From assembly GCF_001293565.1 (NCBI RefSeq), contig NZ_JXMU01000009.1, forward strand, positions 56,440-120,439: 64,000 bases of DNA, in the 5' to 3' direction. Origin of the DNA: Ahrensia marina (GTDB lineage Bacteria > Pseudomonadota > Alphaproteobacteria > Rhizobiales > Rhizobiaceae). The notes below the pieces were generated by a model. That model ran no database searches. It was not told where the DNA came from and worked only from the letters and a program-made list of their open reading frames with translations. The position numbers and the translations under genes are program-made. Positions 35,983 through 45,693 of this stretch are shown piece after piece; the first letter of the stretch is position 1, and each line of letters begins with the position of its first letter.

Positions 35983-37140
35983 GTGCAGCCCAAATTATCC
36001 ACCAGAAGCAATGTTGAACCCTTTCACGCAATGGACGTTCTGGCAGAGGCAAACCGGCTGAAGGCAGCGGGCAATAATGTCCTGTCACTCGCCGTCGGCC
36101 AGCCCGGAAATCCTGCGCCACTGATCGTGCGCGATACAGCAGCCCAGGCAGCGCTTCATGCACCCATCGGTTATACCGATGCGCTGGGCCGCGCTGATAC
36201 CCGTTTTGCCATAGCAAAGCATTATGCCGATCACTATGGCGTGGAAATTTCGCCGGACCGCATTGCCATCACAACAGGCTCGTCGGCCGGTTTCATGCTT
36301 GCGTTTCTGGCAATCACAGAGCCGGGCGGACGCATCGCGATTGCCGCACCGGGCTATCCTGCCTATCGCAATATCATCAAGTCGTTGTCACTGGAGGCAG
36401 TGGAAATTCCGTCTGGCGACAGCACGGACAATGTCTTTGATCTGGATGCGTTTCTTGCTGCTCACAGGGAAAAAAAGATTGATGCGCTGATGATTGCCAG
36501 TCCGGCAAACCCAACCGGCGCGACGGTCTCTAAAGAAGAGTTGACGCAAATTATCGAGGTCTGTGACCGCGAAGGCATTACCTTTATTTCTGACGAGATT
36601 TATCACCGCCTGAACTATGTGGCCGATGATTTGACCGCGCTTTCGGTCAGCGACGATGCGATCGTCATTAATTCGTTTTCGAAATATTATTGCATGACCG
36701 GCTGGCGCATCGGCTGGATGGTGCTGCCGCAAAACATGGTGCGAACTGTCGAACGGCTGGCGCAAAGCCTTTACATTTGTGCGCCGGAAATCAGCCAGAT
36801 CGCAGCGCCCAAAGCTTTTGAGGCGAGCAAAGAACTGGAAGAGATAAAAGAGGTTTATCGTGCTAACCGGCAACTGCTGGTGGAAGAACTGCCGAAAATG
36901 GGCATCACTTTTGCCGCGCCGCCCGATGGCGCGTTTTATGCGTGGTGCGATGTGTCAAAACATACCAATGATTCGATGGACTTTGCCAAAACTATGCTGC
37001 GCGAGATCTATGTCGCTGGCGCACCGGGCGTTGACTTTGATCCGGTAAACGGCAACCACTATATGCGTTTTTCCTATGCCGGAAACCATGACGCGATCGT
37101 CGAAGCCGTCGAGCGCATTAAAAACTGGATAGGTGGATAG
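35983..37140 (+). CDS. PLP-dependent class I/II aminotransferase
   Basis: A 385-residue fold-type I aminotransferase. The Schiff-base lysine is Lys234 in NSFSKYYCMTGWRIGW; other marks are ASPANPTGATVS and FISDEIYHRL. The start is a GTG at 35983 because the conserved RSNVEPFHAMDVLAEA segment lies before the first ATG (36031); AGGA sits upstream. The subgroup resembles AatA-type aspartate or aromatic aminotransferases, but the substrate cannot be fixed. It diverges from the M48 protease gene. Confidence 0.9.
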   Translation: MQPKLSTRSNVEPFHAMDVLAEANRLKAAGNNVLSLAVGQPGNPAPLIVRDTAAQAALHAPIGYTDALGRADTRFAIAKHYADHYGVEISPDRIAITTGSSAGFMLAFLAITEPGGRIAIAAPGYPAYRNIIKSLSLEAVEIPSGDSTDNVFDLDAFLAAHREKKIDALMIASPANPTGATVSKEELTQIIEVCDREGITFISDEIYHRLNYVADDLTALSVSDDAIVINSFSKYYCMTGWRIGWMVLPQNMVRTVERLAQSLYICAPEISQIAAPKAFEASKELEEIKEVYRANRQLLVEELPKMGITFAAPPDGAFYAWCDVSKHTNDSMDFAKTMLREIYVAGAPGVDFDPVNGNHYMRFSYAGNHDAIVEAVERIKNWIGG

Positions 37141-37319
37141 GGCGGGGCGTTAGCTATCAAGAATAGTCTTTGTCTCGTAAGCGTGATTTTTGTTTCGGGC
37201 AGAAGTCGTAAGTGACAAAGTGTTGAATTCAAACTATTGGATTCACCCTTACTTCACAGGAAATTTGTAGGTGATGAATGGTCACGGTGATTCATAATAC
37301 CAATCTCTGAGAAGCTAAT

Positions 37320-38042
37320 TTGATTTATATACTTCCCAAGCCAGCCCGCACAATTGTTGCACTCGCGCTCACCACGCTTTTGCTTGCCGGATGCGGCAAT
37401 GAATCGGCCACCATACGCTACCGCGCGACCGCTGAGGTGGTTATTGACGGCGAGGTGCGCAGCGGTTCCGCAGTGCGCGAAGCAACCTATTCCGACACGC
37501 CGAACAGTTTGACGGGTTTTGGCATGAGCATTGCGGATCGGGGCGAGGCGATTATTGTCGATATTGGTGACGGTCACGGCGTATACATTCTCCGCAATGA
37601 CCGCTCAGGCTCAGGCAGCAGACTGGCTGGCACAATGCGCCTTTGTTTCGGTGTCGACATAGGCGATGCCGGCTGGACCGATGGTTTCGATGCTTTGCCA
37701 GTGGGCCAAACATGCCGCATTCAGCCGAACGAAATGTCTGGTATCATGCCGCTGATAGTCGCATTCCGCAGCGAGACAGTGCCGAAATCCATTTTTGAGG
37801 TTACGCCTAAAACACTTAAAAGTGTATTTGGCGTGGAAGGCCGCTTTCAGGGCATGACCTTTGAAAAAGTGAGCCGAAAGACCCCGCTGACCAAAGCGGT
37901 GGACGCGCGGCTCCCTTGGTTGGACGATATTCCGTTTGAGGGAACAACTATACGAGGACTAGACCCGTATTTTCCACCAACGATGCCAGCAAGTGATGCC
38001 ACTTTGGCTCAACGTGTGGGCGATTATTATTTCAGAGATTAG
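37320..38042 (+). CDS. Hypothetical lipoprotein
   Basis: A 240-residue protein with a lipoprotein signal: ALTTLLLAGC, lipidated Cys25. No known domain is recognised. The mature protein is rich in beta-like segments and has two further cysteines (in RLCFGVD and QTCRIQ), so one disulfide is possible. The start is a TTG at 37320 preceded by GAGAAG, since no ATG lies before the lipobox. Single gene between the aminotransferase and the rne terminator. Confidence 0.72.
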   Translation: MIYILPKPARTIVALALTTLLLAGCGNESATIRYRATAEVVIDGEVRSGSAVREATYSDTPNSLTGFGMSIADRGEAIIVDIGDGHGVYILRNDRSGSGSRLAGTMRLCFGVDIGDAGWTDGFDALPVGQTCRIQPNEMSGIMPLIVAFRSETVPKSIFEVTPKTLKSVFGVEGRFQGMTFEKVSRKTPLTKAVDARLPWLDDIPFEGTTIRGLDPYFPPTMPASDATLAQRVGDYYFRD

Positions 38043-38098
38043 AAAATGCGCGATAACCCCACCCGCACAATTGTTCCACTCGCTTTGGCGCGGCATTA

Positions 38099-38135
38099 AA
38101 AAAGCCCGCTATATCAATCCGATAAAGCGGGCTGT
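38099..38135 (-). terminator. Rho-independent terminator of rne
   Basis: On the minus strand the stem AGCCCGCT with AGCGGGCT (38103-38110 and 38126-38133) is followed by a run of six T, about 25 bp after the rne stop. It separates rne from the convergent lipoprotein gene. Confidence 0.88.
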
Positions 38136-38155
38136 TGATTCAATTCACTAAGGTT

Positions 38156-41041
38156 TTAGCCGAGTAGTTTGCGTGCCCACCAGCCGCCTTTTTTCGGCTT
38201 TGGCTTGTCGCCTGTTTTCGAGACAACAACAGGTTCAACATCATGATTGATATTGGCCTCTGTCGCGCGAACACGCTTGGGTGCTTCGTCGCTATTCTCC
38301 GGCGCTTCTTCGCGCGCCACTTCAACCGCAATTTCCTCGCGTTTTGACAAAGCGGGCTTTTCGTCAGCATCCGCTTTGACAGGTTCTGCCTGTGCCTCCG
38401 GCTGTGCAGCAGCGCCATTGGCTTGCGGTTGCTGGTTGTCAGCGGCCTCATTTGAAGCGGCAATCTGCTTCTCACCGCCATTATTGCCATTGTCGCCGGA
38501 ATTGTTATCGCCGGTATCATTGGCGTTATTATCGCCACCATTTTCATGGCGGTTCCGGCCGCGGCCACGGCCACGTTTGCGCCGGTTCCGGTTTTTGCCG
38601 TTGCCCTGATTATCGCCGTCCTGATCCGGTGAACCAGACGCCTGCTGGTCGCCATTGTCATCATTGGATGACGGCTCGTTTTCAGACTTTGAATTTGCCG
38701 CGTCCCATGCCGCAGCAAATTCAATCATCGGGCCGACAAGCTCGGCATTCGGAATACGGTCCTGCCGGTTTTTACGCCCACGACCACCACGGCGTCCGCG
38801 TGAACGGCGGCGGCGTTTGCCGCGTCCGTTATTGCCGTCATTATCATCGCTGTCATTGTCATCCGACTCGTCGTCAGCCGATGCATTTTGTGTATCGTCG
38901 CCATTATTGTCGCGGTTCTTTTTGCCACGGCGACGGCGGCGCTTGCGGTTGCCTTGGTTCTCATCATCATTTCTGGGTGAGTTTGGCGAATCCTCGTCTA
39001 TCGCATTCTGAATGAGAATTTCATCATCGCCGTCCTCAACGGTTTCGACATAATTCTCATCTTCACTGTCATCATAATCGATCGTTACATGCGTTGGCGC
39101 ACGTTTCGGCAGGTTTGAAACCTCGCCGCGGTCAATCGCCACCATGTCAGCGCCGACACTGTCATCAATCTCGACAGTAATTTTGAGACCGAAACGCTGT
39201 TCCATATCAATCAGCGATTCGCGCTTGTCGTTCAGAAGATAAAGGGCGGTCGCGCCGGGCGTACGGACAGTCACGTGGTTCTTGTCGTTGCGGATCAGGT
39301 AATCCTCAATCGAGCGAATCACATGCAGCGCAACAGATTGTGCAGAGCGCACTAGACCCGTGCCCTGACAGTGCTCACAAACCTGCATCGTGCTTTCAAG
39401 AACGCTGGCGCGCATACGCTGGCGGCTCATTTCAAGCAGGCCGAAATGCGAAATCCGGCCAACCTGAATGCGGGCACGGTCGTTTTTCAGGCAGTCTTTA
39501 AGCTTCTTTTCCACCGCACGGTTGTTGCGGTTTTCTTCCATGTCGATGAAGTCAACGACAATCAGACCGGCAAGATCGCGCAGGCGCAGCTGGCGTGCCA
39601 CTTCTTCGGCAGCTTCCAGATTGGTCGCGATAGCGGTTTCTTCGATTGAATGTTCGCGGGTTGATTTACCCGAGTTCACATCAATCGCCACCAGAGCTTC
39701 GGTCTGGTTGATGATAATATAACCGCCGGATTTTAGCGTAACCTGAGGCGACATCAACTTGTCGAGCTGTGCTTCCATGCCGGTGCGGGCAAAAATCGGC
39801 GAGGGGTCCTGCCATGGTTTGACCAGCTTGGCGCTGCCCGGCATCAACATCCGCATGAAATCTTTGGCCTGACGGAAGCCTTCTTCACCGGCAACGGTGA
39901 TCTCGTTAATGTCTTTATTGAACAGATCGCGGATCGAGCGCTTGATCAGATTGCCTTCCTCGTAAACGAGGGAAGGGGCCGATGATGACAGCGTCAGATC
40001 ACGCACATTGTCCCAAAGGCGCATCAGATATTCATAATCGCGCTTGACTTCCCCGCGTGTCCGGTTGGCACCGGCGGTGCGCAGGATAACGCCCATGCCT
40101 TTCGGCACTTCAAGGTCTTTGACCATGTCTTTCAGACGGCGACGGTCATCCGCATTGGTGATCTTACGTGAAATACCGCCACCGCGCGCAGTGTTCGGCA
40201 TCAGCACTGAATAACGGCCGGCCAATGACATATAAGTGGTCAAAGCAGCGCCCTTATTGCCGCGCTCCTCTTTGACGACCTGCACCAAAATCACTTGGCG
40301 GCGTTTGATAACTTCTTGAATTTTATATTGTTTACGCGATGAACGGCGGCGGGGGCGTGAATCCTCAATCGCATCGTCATCATCAGCGACGACATCAACG
40401 TCGTCGTCTGTATCCGAATCATCCGAATCGTCATCATCGTCCGAAGATGTATCTAGGTCCGTATCTTCGGAAATCACATCGTCATTATCGATTGCCGCAG
40501 CAACACTGACAACGGCTTCGACAAAAGCATGTTCGCCGTTATTGGCCTGCATCCGCTCTTCATAGATTGCCAGCAGCGCATCAAAGGCGACAGGCTCGGC
40601 ATCCGGTACAGATTGTTTGGCGTAATCACCGCGGTTGCGCCCGCGACCATTGCGGTCGTCTTTGCGTCCGCGGCGGCGCCGACCGCGTCCGCGGCCTTTG
40701 TTCTGGCTGCGTGCTTCGGCTTCGGCGTCATCATCAGCTTCTTCCGCATTGGCAAGGGCGGCTTCTTCTTCAACAAGCGCCTGACGGTCGGCCAGCGGGA
40801 TTTGATAATAATCGGGATGTATTTCGCTAAACGCAAGAAAGCCGTGGCGGTTGCCGCCATAATCGACAAATGCAGCCTGAAGCGATGGTTCGACGCGCGT
40901 TACTTTTGCGAGATAAATATTGCCGCGTATCTGGCGTTTATGTTGTGATTCAAAATCGAAGTCTTCGAGACGATTCCCTTTAGTGACGACAACCCGTGTT
41001 TCCTCCGGGTGGGAGGAATCGATAAGCATTTTGTTGGACAT
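38156..41041 (-). CDS. rne: Ribonuclease E
   Basis: The main endoribonuclease of mRNA decay and rRNA processing. The 961-residue protein has an S1 RNA-binding domain split by a long acidic and basic insertion (about 75-245), then the DNase I-like catalytic domain with VAIDVNSGKSTREHS and VVDFIDMEENRN. A zinc-link motif CEHCQGTG follows. The last 320 residues are disordered, with alternating acidic stretches and arginine blocks (RKRRRRRGKKNRD, GKRRRRSRGRRGGRGRK) likely to bind RNA and degradosome partners. Long leader and autoregulation are likely from family knowledge. Confidence 0.96.
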   Translation of the reverse strand: MSNKMLIDSSHPEETRVVVTKGNRLEDFDFESQHKRQIRGNIYLAKVTRVEPSLQAAFVDYGGNRHGFLAFSEIHPDYYQIPLADRQALVEEEAALANAEEADDDAEAEARSQNKGRGRGRRRRGRKDDRNGRGRNRGDYAKQSVPDAEPVAFDALLAIYEERMQANNGEHAFVEAVVSVAAAIDNDDVISEDTDLDTSSDDDDDSDDSDTDDDVDVVADDDDAIEDSRPRRRSSRKQYKIQEVIKRRQVILVQVVKEERGNKGAALTTYMSLAGRYSVLMPNTARGGGISRKITNADDRRRLKDMVKDLEVPKGMGVILRTAGANRTRGEVKRDYEYLMRLWDNVRDLTLSSSAPSLVYEEGNLIKRSIRDLFNKDINEITVAGEEGFRQAKDFMRMLMPGSAKLVKPWQDPSPIFARTGMEAQLDKLMSPQVTLKSGGYIIINQTEALVAIDVNSGKSTREHSIEETAIATNLEAAEEVARQLRLRDLAGLIVVDFIDMEENRNNRAVEKKLKDCLKNDRARIQVGRISHFGLLEMSRQRMRASVLESTMQVCEHCQGTGLVRSAQSVALHVIRSIEDYLIRNDKNHVTVRTPGATALYLLNDKRESLIDMEQRFGLKITVEIDDSVGADMVAIDRGEVSNLPKRAPTHVTIDYDDSEDENYVETVEDGDDEILIQNAIDEDSPNSPRNDDENQGNRKRRRRRGKKNRDNNGDDTQNASADDESDDNDSDDNDGNNGRGKRRRRSRGRRGGRGRKNRQDRIPNAELVGPMIEFAAAWDAANSKSENEPSSNDDNGDQQASGSPDQDGDNQGNGKNRNRRKRGRGRGRNRHENGGDNNANDTGDNNSGDNGNNGGEKQIAASNEAADNQQPQANGAAAQPEAQAEPVKADADEKPALSKREEIAVEVAREEAPENSDEAPKRVRATEANINHDVEPVVVSKTGDKPKPKKGGWWARKLLG

Positions 41042-41288
41042 TATAGTTTATTCCGACAGCCCGGGCGGCACAGTTTATAAGTCTGTGCGCTATTGCGGAC
41101 AGGCATTGATGAACAAATGCGCCGTGATGGGCTGATTTTTGTGTGATGTGGCTGCGACGGCGCTGCATGATGATCGCCAAGAGGGGCAACGCGTTAAGCG
41201 ATGTCTCATTCCTCATTGCGTTTTTGTACATTCTCATGGCCCGTCGGCATTCCAAATTATGACCGCTTGTACACGGTCGGTGATATAT

Positions 41289-41302
41289 GCCCGATATCGG
41301 GC
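41289..41302. promoter_or_regulatory. 14-bp perfect palindrome
   Basis: GCCCGATATCGGGC lies about 250 bp upstream of rne and 430 bp upstream of the amidase gene. It may be a regulator site or leader hairpin; no known consensus is recognised. Confidence 0.35.
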
Positions 41303-41512
41303 TAGGACACACCATCTTATGATTAAAGACGCTTGGTCCCTGTTAAAAACCTCTGACCTGGCATTTCGGACAGCGGTAAATTCTTTGTCTCATTGGCGCT
41401 TTTTCGCTCAATGGATGACATTAACTTAGGTTTTCGCATTCAAAGTCGCAAGCATTTTAATTCACTGAACTGTAATAATGGGCTATTGAGCCTCAAAATA
41501 GCCGCGTTGAAA

Positions 41513-41528
41513 GACGTAAGCTTACGTC
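41513..41528. promoter_or_regulatory. 16-bp perfect palindrome upstream of the amidase gene
   Basis: GACGTAAGCTTACGTC, with a weaker outer pairing TTGAAA/TTTCAA, is followed by a T run in ATATTTTT. It could be an operator or a rightward terminator of an unseen leader transcript. Confidence 0.4.
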
Positions 41529-41728
41529 ATATTTTTCAAGGTAAGGTGTAAAGGCTTGAACTTGGTCAGCTTCGCGCTGTTTGTTGTTTGTAAATGGCTG
41601 GTTAACCATAAATACATAAAATGCGCCATAAATAGCGATCAATAGTGCGTATGGACATGCACTCGCCAATAAGCTGGCTGTTTTGCGTGATAGCAGGGCA
41701 GCAATATCAACGAACAAAATGGACGCCA

Positions 41729-42970
41729 ATGGTCTTCGTGCGTAATTTTTCTGTTTTGCTATTGTTTGTCGGCTGGTTAACCGGCGGATTGTCGCTGGCT
41801 TATGCGCAAAGTACAGATGTCCCGCTTGCTTTGTCTGCAAAGATTGAAGGCAACGACAAGGCAATGGCCATCACGCTGGTTTTCGACCGTGAAGTGGAGG
41901 TTGCTCCGCAACTGCTCAATCACCCTTGGCGTCTGGTGCTGGATTTTCAGCGCCTTGGCTTTGGTTTTGAGATCGATCAGGCAGATTGGAGCGGTTTTGC
42001 AACGGATATGCGTTGGGGAGATATGAGCGACGTCAATTCGCGCATAATCTTTGAAATGGACAAACCGTTCAGCATTGTTCAGGTCGATACCCGCAAAAAT
42101 GCCAAGAACGATACATTTAGCCTCATCTTTTCACTCAATCATAGCGATAGCGACACTTTTAACGCCGCCATGATTGATAATATGCGCACAAATGCAGTCG
42201 TGCAGCGTAGCTCGAAGTCTGACCGCTTGGGCGTGTCGTCAAAGCTGAACAAAACAAAAAAGTTCACCGTTGTCATTGACCCGGGGCATGGCGGGATCGA
42301 TCCGGGCGCCGTCGGGCGTGGTAGGACGTTGGAAAAAGAAATTGTTCTGGCTTTCTCAAAAGAGTTGAAGGCAAGATTCGATGAAGAAGGCGATGTCGAC
42401 GCAATTTTGACCCGTGACAGCGATGTTTTTATATCTTTGAACGACCGTGTTCAGTTTGCGCGCCAGAGTAACGCTGATTTATTCATTTCCATTCATGCCG
42501 ATTCTATCCGCGAAAAATATGTACGGGGCGCAACCGTTTACACAATTTCAGACAAGGCGTCCGATAGTGTGGCCGCGCGAATCGCTGAATCTGAAAACCG
42601 CGCAGATGAAATAGGCGGCATAAACTTTGCTGATGAGCCGGAGGATGTTGCTGATATCCTCGTTGATCTGGCGCGCAGGGAAACATTGGGTTTTTCGGTT
42701 CAGTTTGCGCGGCTTGCGGTTTCAAAGCTCAAAGAAGAAACAAAAATGATCAAAAACCCGCACCGCCATGCAGGTTTCAGGGTTTTGCGCGCGCCGGATG
42801 TGCCGTCTGTTTTGATTGAACTTGGCTATCTTTCCAACGCAGAAGACGAAAAACAACTCAAACAAGCGCCTTGGCGTGCTAAGATTGTTGATAAGATTGC
42901 CGAATCCGTTACGCGGTTTGCTGAATTGTCCGGTAGGAGGCTATCGGTCGCCAACGGCAAGAGTAACTAG
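41729..42970 (+). CDS. N-acetylmuramoyl-L-alanine amidase with AMIN domain (AmiC-like)
   Basis: A periplasmic peptidoglycan amidase used in cell separation. The ATG at 41729 starts a clear signal peptide (VFVRNFSVLLLFVGWL...AYAQ); longer starts at 41645-41657 are less likely. An AMIN domain spans about 35-135, then the Amidase_3 domain with zinc ligands in VIDPGHGGIDPGA, LEKEIVLAF and SIHADSI, and the catalytic Glu in LIELGYLSNAEDE. PBP1A follows 174 bp downstream on the same strand, linking hydrolysis and synthesis of murein. Confidence 0.95.
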   Translation: MVFVRNFSVLLLFVGWLTGGLSLAYAQSTDVPLALSAKIEGNDKAMAITLVFDREVEVAPQLLNHPWRLVLDFQRLGFGFEIDQADWSGFATDMRWGDMSDVNSRIIFEMDKPFSIVQVDTRKNAKNDTFSLIFSLNHSDSDTFNAAMIDNMRTNAVVQRSSKSDRLGVSSKLNKTKKFTVVIDPGHGGIDPGAVGRGRTLEKEIVLAFSKELKARFDEEGDVDAILTRDSDVFISLNDRVQFARQSNADLFISIHADSIREKYVRGATVYTISDKASDSVAARIAESENRADEIGGINFADEPEDVADILVDLARRETLGFSVQFARLAVSKLKEETKMIKNPHRHAGFRVLRAPDVPSVLIELGYLSNAEDEKQLKQAPWRAKIVDKIAESVTRFAELSGRRLSVANGKSN

Positions 42971-43144
42971 GGCTCGTGCTGTTTCTGTTTGTTTTAGTTG
43001 CACAATAGCAACGCGAACCGGCTGTCTGAGGCAAAATGAGAGGCGTGGATTGGCGGTTGCCTTTTTAACGTCTAATTTGGCGTTCAGGCGCAAACACGAA
43101 GTAAAACGTGTCCACAGGACACTGGTTCAATAGGTGAAAATGTA

Positions 43145-45607
43145 ATGTTGAGACTGCTCGGCTATTTCTTTGGCATCGGTGTTGTCATGTTTCTGCTCGT
43201 GGCCGCGGGTGTATTCATCTATATTGGCGATCTGTCGAAAGAAATTCCCGACTATGAAGTCCTGGCAAGTTACGAACCGCCTGTAACAACGCGCATCCAT
43301 TCAGCCGATGGACAGTTGATGGGTGAATTTGCCCGCCAGCGCCGTTTGTTTATCCCGATACAAGCGGTGCCTGATCGTGTGAAAGCTGCTTTTCTTTCTG
43401 CTGAGGATAAAAACTTTTACCAACATAAAGGCGTGGACTTTCTGGCGCTTGCCCGTGCGATGGTGACGAATGTTCAAAACTATCGCAACGGTCGGCGAAT
43501 GATCGGTGCTTCCACTATCACCCAGCAGGTTGCCAAGAACTTCCTTTTGACCAATGACCGCACGATTGACCGCAAGATCAAGGAGGCGATTCTGGCCTTC
43601 CGTATCGAGCAGGCTTACTCAAAAGACCGTATTCTTGAGCTTTATCTTAATGAGATTTTCTTTGGCGCAGGCGCTTATGGTATTGCGGGCGCATCATTGA
43701 CCTATTTTGGTAAGTCAGTGAACGAGCTTGATCTGCATGAAGCCGCATATCTGGCGACACTGCCTAAAGCGCCAAGCAATTATGACCCGTTTGACGACAC
43801 AGAAGCTGCGACAGAACGCCGGAACTGGATCATCGAGCGTATGGTCGAAAACGGTTATGTAACCGGCGAAGAAGCCGAATTGGCCCAAGCAATGGGGCTG
43901 GGTGTCAATTACCGTCGCTCAGGTTCATATGTATTCGCATCCGAATATTTCACAGAAGAAGCCCGTAAAGAAATCATCGACCGCTATGGCAATGACGCGC
44001 TTTATGAGGGCGGCCTTTCTGTACGCACCACCCTTGATCCGAAATTGCAGGATATTGCACGCCGTTCATTGCAGTCTGCCTTGATCAAATATGACCGTGG
44101 CTGGGGCTGGCGCGGAGCAGAAAAACAGATTGATATCTCCGATGATTGGGGCGTGCCGCTGGCAGATGAAAAAGCCTTGCGTGACCGTCCGGAATGGGAT
44201 GTGGCCGTCGTTCTATCTGTCTCTGAAGACGGTGCCGATATCGGTTTAAAGCCTGACAAAGAGGTCTCCGGCGCTGTAAAAAGCGACAGGGAGCGGGGTT
44301 TCATAAAAGCCGAAAATCTCAAATGGGCCTTCCGTATGCGCAATGCGCAAAGCGAGCGTGTGACGGCAAAATCCATCGATGAAGTACTTAAAGCCGGCGA
44401 TGTGATCTTTGTCGAAAAATCGGACGAAGGTAATGATTATGGCCTTCGCCAAATTCCTAAAGTTTCCGGCGCGCTGGTTTCCATGGACCCCAATACCGGA
44501 CGTGTATTGGCAATGGTTGGCGGTTTCTCCTATTCAGAATCGCAGTTTAACCGCGCCACGCAGGCTTATCGTCAGCCGGGTTCCTCTTTTAAGCCGTTCG
44601 TATACGCCGCAGCGCTTGATAATGGTTACACACCGGCTTCCGTTATTCTTGATGCGCCTATCAAACTTGTTTCCGGCGGCAAGGTCTGGGAACCGAAAAA
44701 CTACTCTGGCGGCGGTGCCGGTCCGTCAACACTGCGCCTTGGTATCGAGCGCTCTAGAAACCTGATGACCGTGCGTCTTGCAAAAGATATGGGTATGCGC
44801 CTTGTCGCAGATTATGCGGAGCATTTCGGTATCTATGACAAAATGCTGCCGGTTTTGGCGATGTCTCTCGGTTCCGGTGAAACGACTGTGATGCGCATGG
44901 TTTCAGCGTTTTCCGTTCTCGCCAATGGCGGTCGTCAGATCAAACCGTCAATCATTGACCGTGTGCAGGACCGTTACGGTAAAACGATCTACAAGCAGGA
45001 CAGCAGAATTTGTGAGGGCTGTAATGCCTCACGTTGGGTAGGCCAAAACGAGCCTGAACTGGTTGATACACGCGACCAGATCCTTGACCCGATGACGGCC
45101 TATCAAATCACTTCCATGATGGAAGGCGTTGTCCAGCGCGGTACCGCGACAAAATTGAAGGCGCTGGAGCGTCCGATCGCAGGTAAAACCGGCACAACCA
45201 ATGATGAAAAAGATGCTTGGTTTGTCGGCTATACACCGAATATGGTCACCGGCGTCTATATCGGTTTTGACCAGCCGCGTGCGATGGGGCGCGGATCGAC
45301 CGGCGGTGAGTTGGCCGCGCCTGTTTTCCAGGCATTTATGGGCGAAGCTCTGGAAGGTGTCGAGCCGGTAGATTTCAAAGTGCCTGAAGGCATGACCATC
45401 ATCAATATCAACCGCAAAACCGGTCTTGCGGCAGAAGGTGCACCTGTCGGCGGCGATATCATTGCCGAAGCTTTCAAACCTGGCACAGGGCCGGCTGACA
45501 CTTATTTTGTGATCGGCGCGGAAGTGGCCGAGCAGCGCGAACGTCAGCGCGCTATTTCACCAAATGCGCAGCGTGCGGTGGAAACAAACTCCGGCGGACT
45601 TTTCTAG
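43145..45607 (+). CDS. mrcA: Penicillin-binding protein 1A, bifunctional transglycosylase/transpeptidase
   Basis: Polymerises and cross-links peptidoglycan. The 820-residue class A protein has one N-terminal membrane helix, a glycosyltransferase domain with the catalytic Glu in FLSAEDKNFYQHKGVD and the block ASTITQQVAKNFLL, an intermediate OB-like domain (about 310-420) and a transpeptidase domain. Its motifs are Ser480-S-F-Lys483, Ser537-R-Asn539 and Lys681-T-G-T. A strong hairpin terminator follows. Confidence 0.97.
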   Translation: MLRLLGYFFGIGVVMFLLVAAGVFIYIGDLSKEIPDYEVLASYEPPVTTRIHSADGQLMGEFARQRRLFIPIQAVPDRVKAAFLSAEDKNFYQHKGVDFLALARAMVTNVQNYRNGRRMIGASTITQQVAKNFLLTNDRTIDRKIKEAILAFRIEQAYSKDRILELYLNEIFFGAGAYGIAGASLTYFGKSVNELDLHEAAYLATLPKAPSNYDPFDDTEAATERRNWIIERMVENGYVTGEEAELAQAMGLGVNYRRSGSYVFASEYFTEEARKEIIDRYGNDALYEGGLSVRTTLDPKLQDIARRSLQSALIKYDRGWGWRGAEKQIDISDDWGVPLADEKALRDRPEWDVAVVLSVSEDGADIGLKPDKEVSGAVKSDRERGFIKAENLKWAFRMRNAQSERVTAKSIDEVLKAGDVIFVEKSDEGNDYGLRQIPKVSGALVSMDPNTGRVLAMVGGFSYSESQFNRATQAYRQPGSSFKPFVYAAALDNGYTPASVILDAPIKLVSGGKVWEPKNYSGGGAGPSTLRLGIERSRNLMTVRLAKDMGMRLVADYAEHFGIYDKMLPVLAMSLGSGETTVMRMVSAFSVLANGGRQIKPSIIDRVQDRYGKTIYKQDSRICEGCNASRWVGQNEPELVDTRDQILDPMTAYQITSMMEGVVQRGTATKLKALERPIAGKTGTTNDEKDAWFVGYTPNMVTGVYIGFDQPRAMGRGSTGGELAAPVFQAFMGEALEGVEPVDFKVPEGMTIININRKTGLAAEGAPVGGDIIAEAFKPGTGPADTYFVIGAEVAEQRERQRAISPNAQRAVETNSGGLF

Positions 45608-45629
45608 TCATTCAGCCCTTTACATTGTG

Positions 45630-45665
45630 CTCAGGCTTTTTCTAAAAGCCTGAGACATCTTTTCT
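45630..45665 (+). terminator. Terminator after PBP1A
   Basis: A perfect 11-bp stem, CTCAGGCTTTT with AAAAGCCTGAG and a 3-base loop, lies 23 bp after the stop and is followed by the short T-rich run ATCTTTTCT. It separates mrcA from prfB. Confidence 0.82.
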
Positions 45666-45693
45666 AACTCATTTTGAATTTGGACCATTATTT

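Larger units (their letters stand above)
41042..41728. other. Intergenic region between divergent rne and amidase genes
   Basis: No convincing gene in about 690 bp. It must hold the promoter and leader of rne on the left and the promoter of the amidase on the right. Two perfect palindromes stand out, GCCCGATATCGGGC (41289-41302) and GACGTAAGCTTACGTC (41513-41528). An inverted repeat GGCTATT/AATAGCC lies just before the second. Confidence 0.6.

Noticed and set aside
40529..40948. Hydrophobic plus-strand open frame inside rne
   Set aside because: It is a reading-frame shadow of the acidic insertion of RNase E; codon use follows the rne frame.
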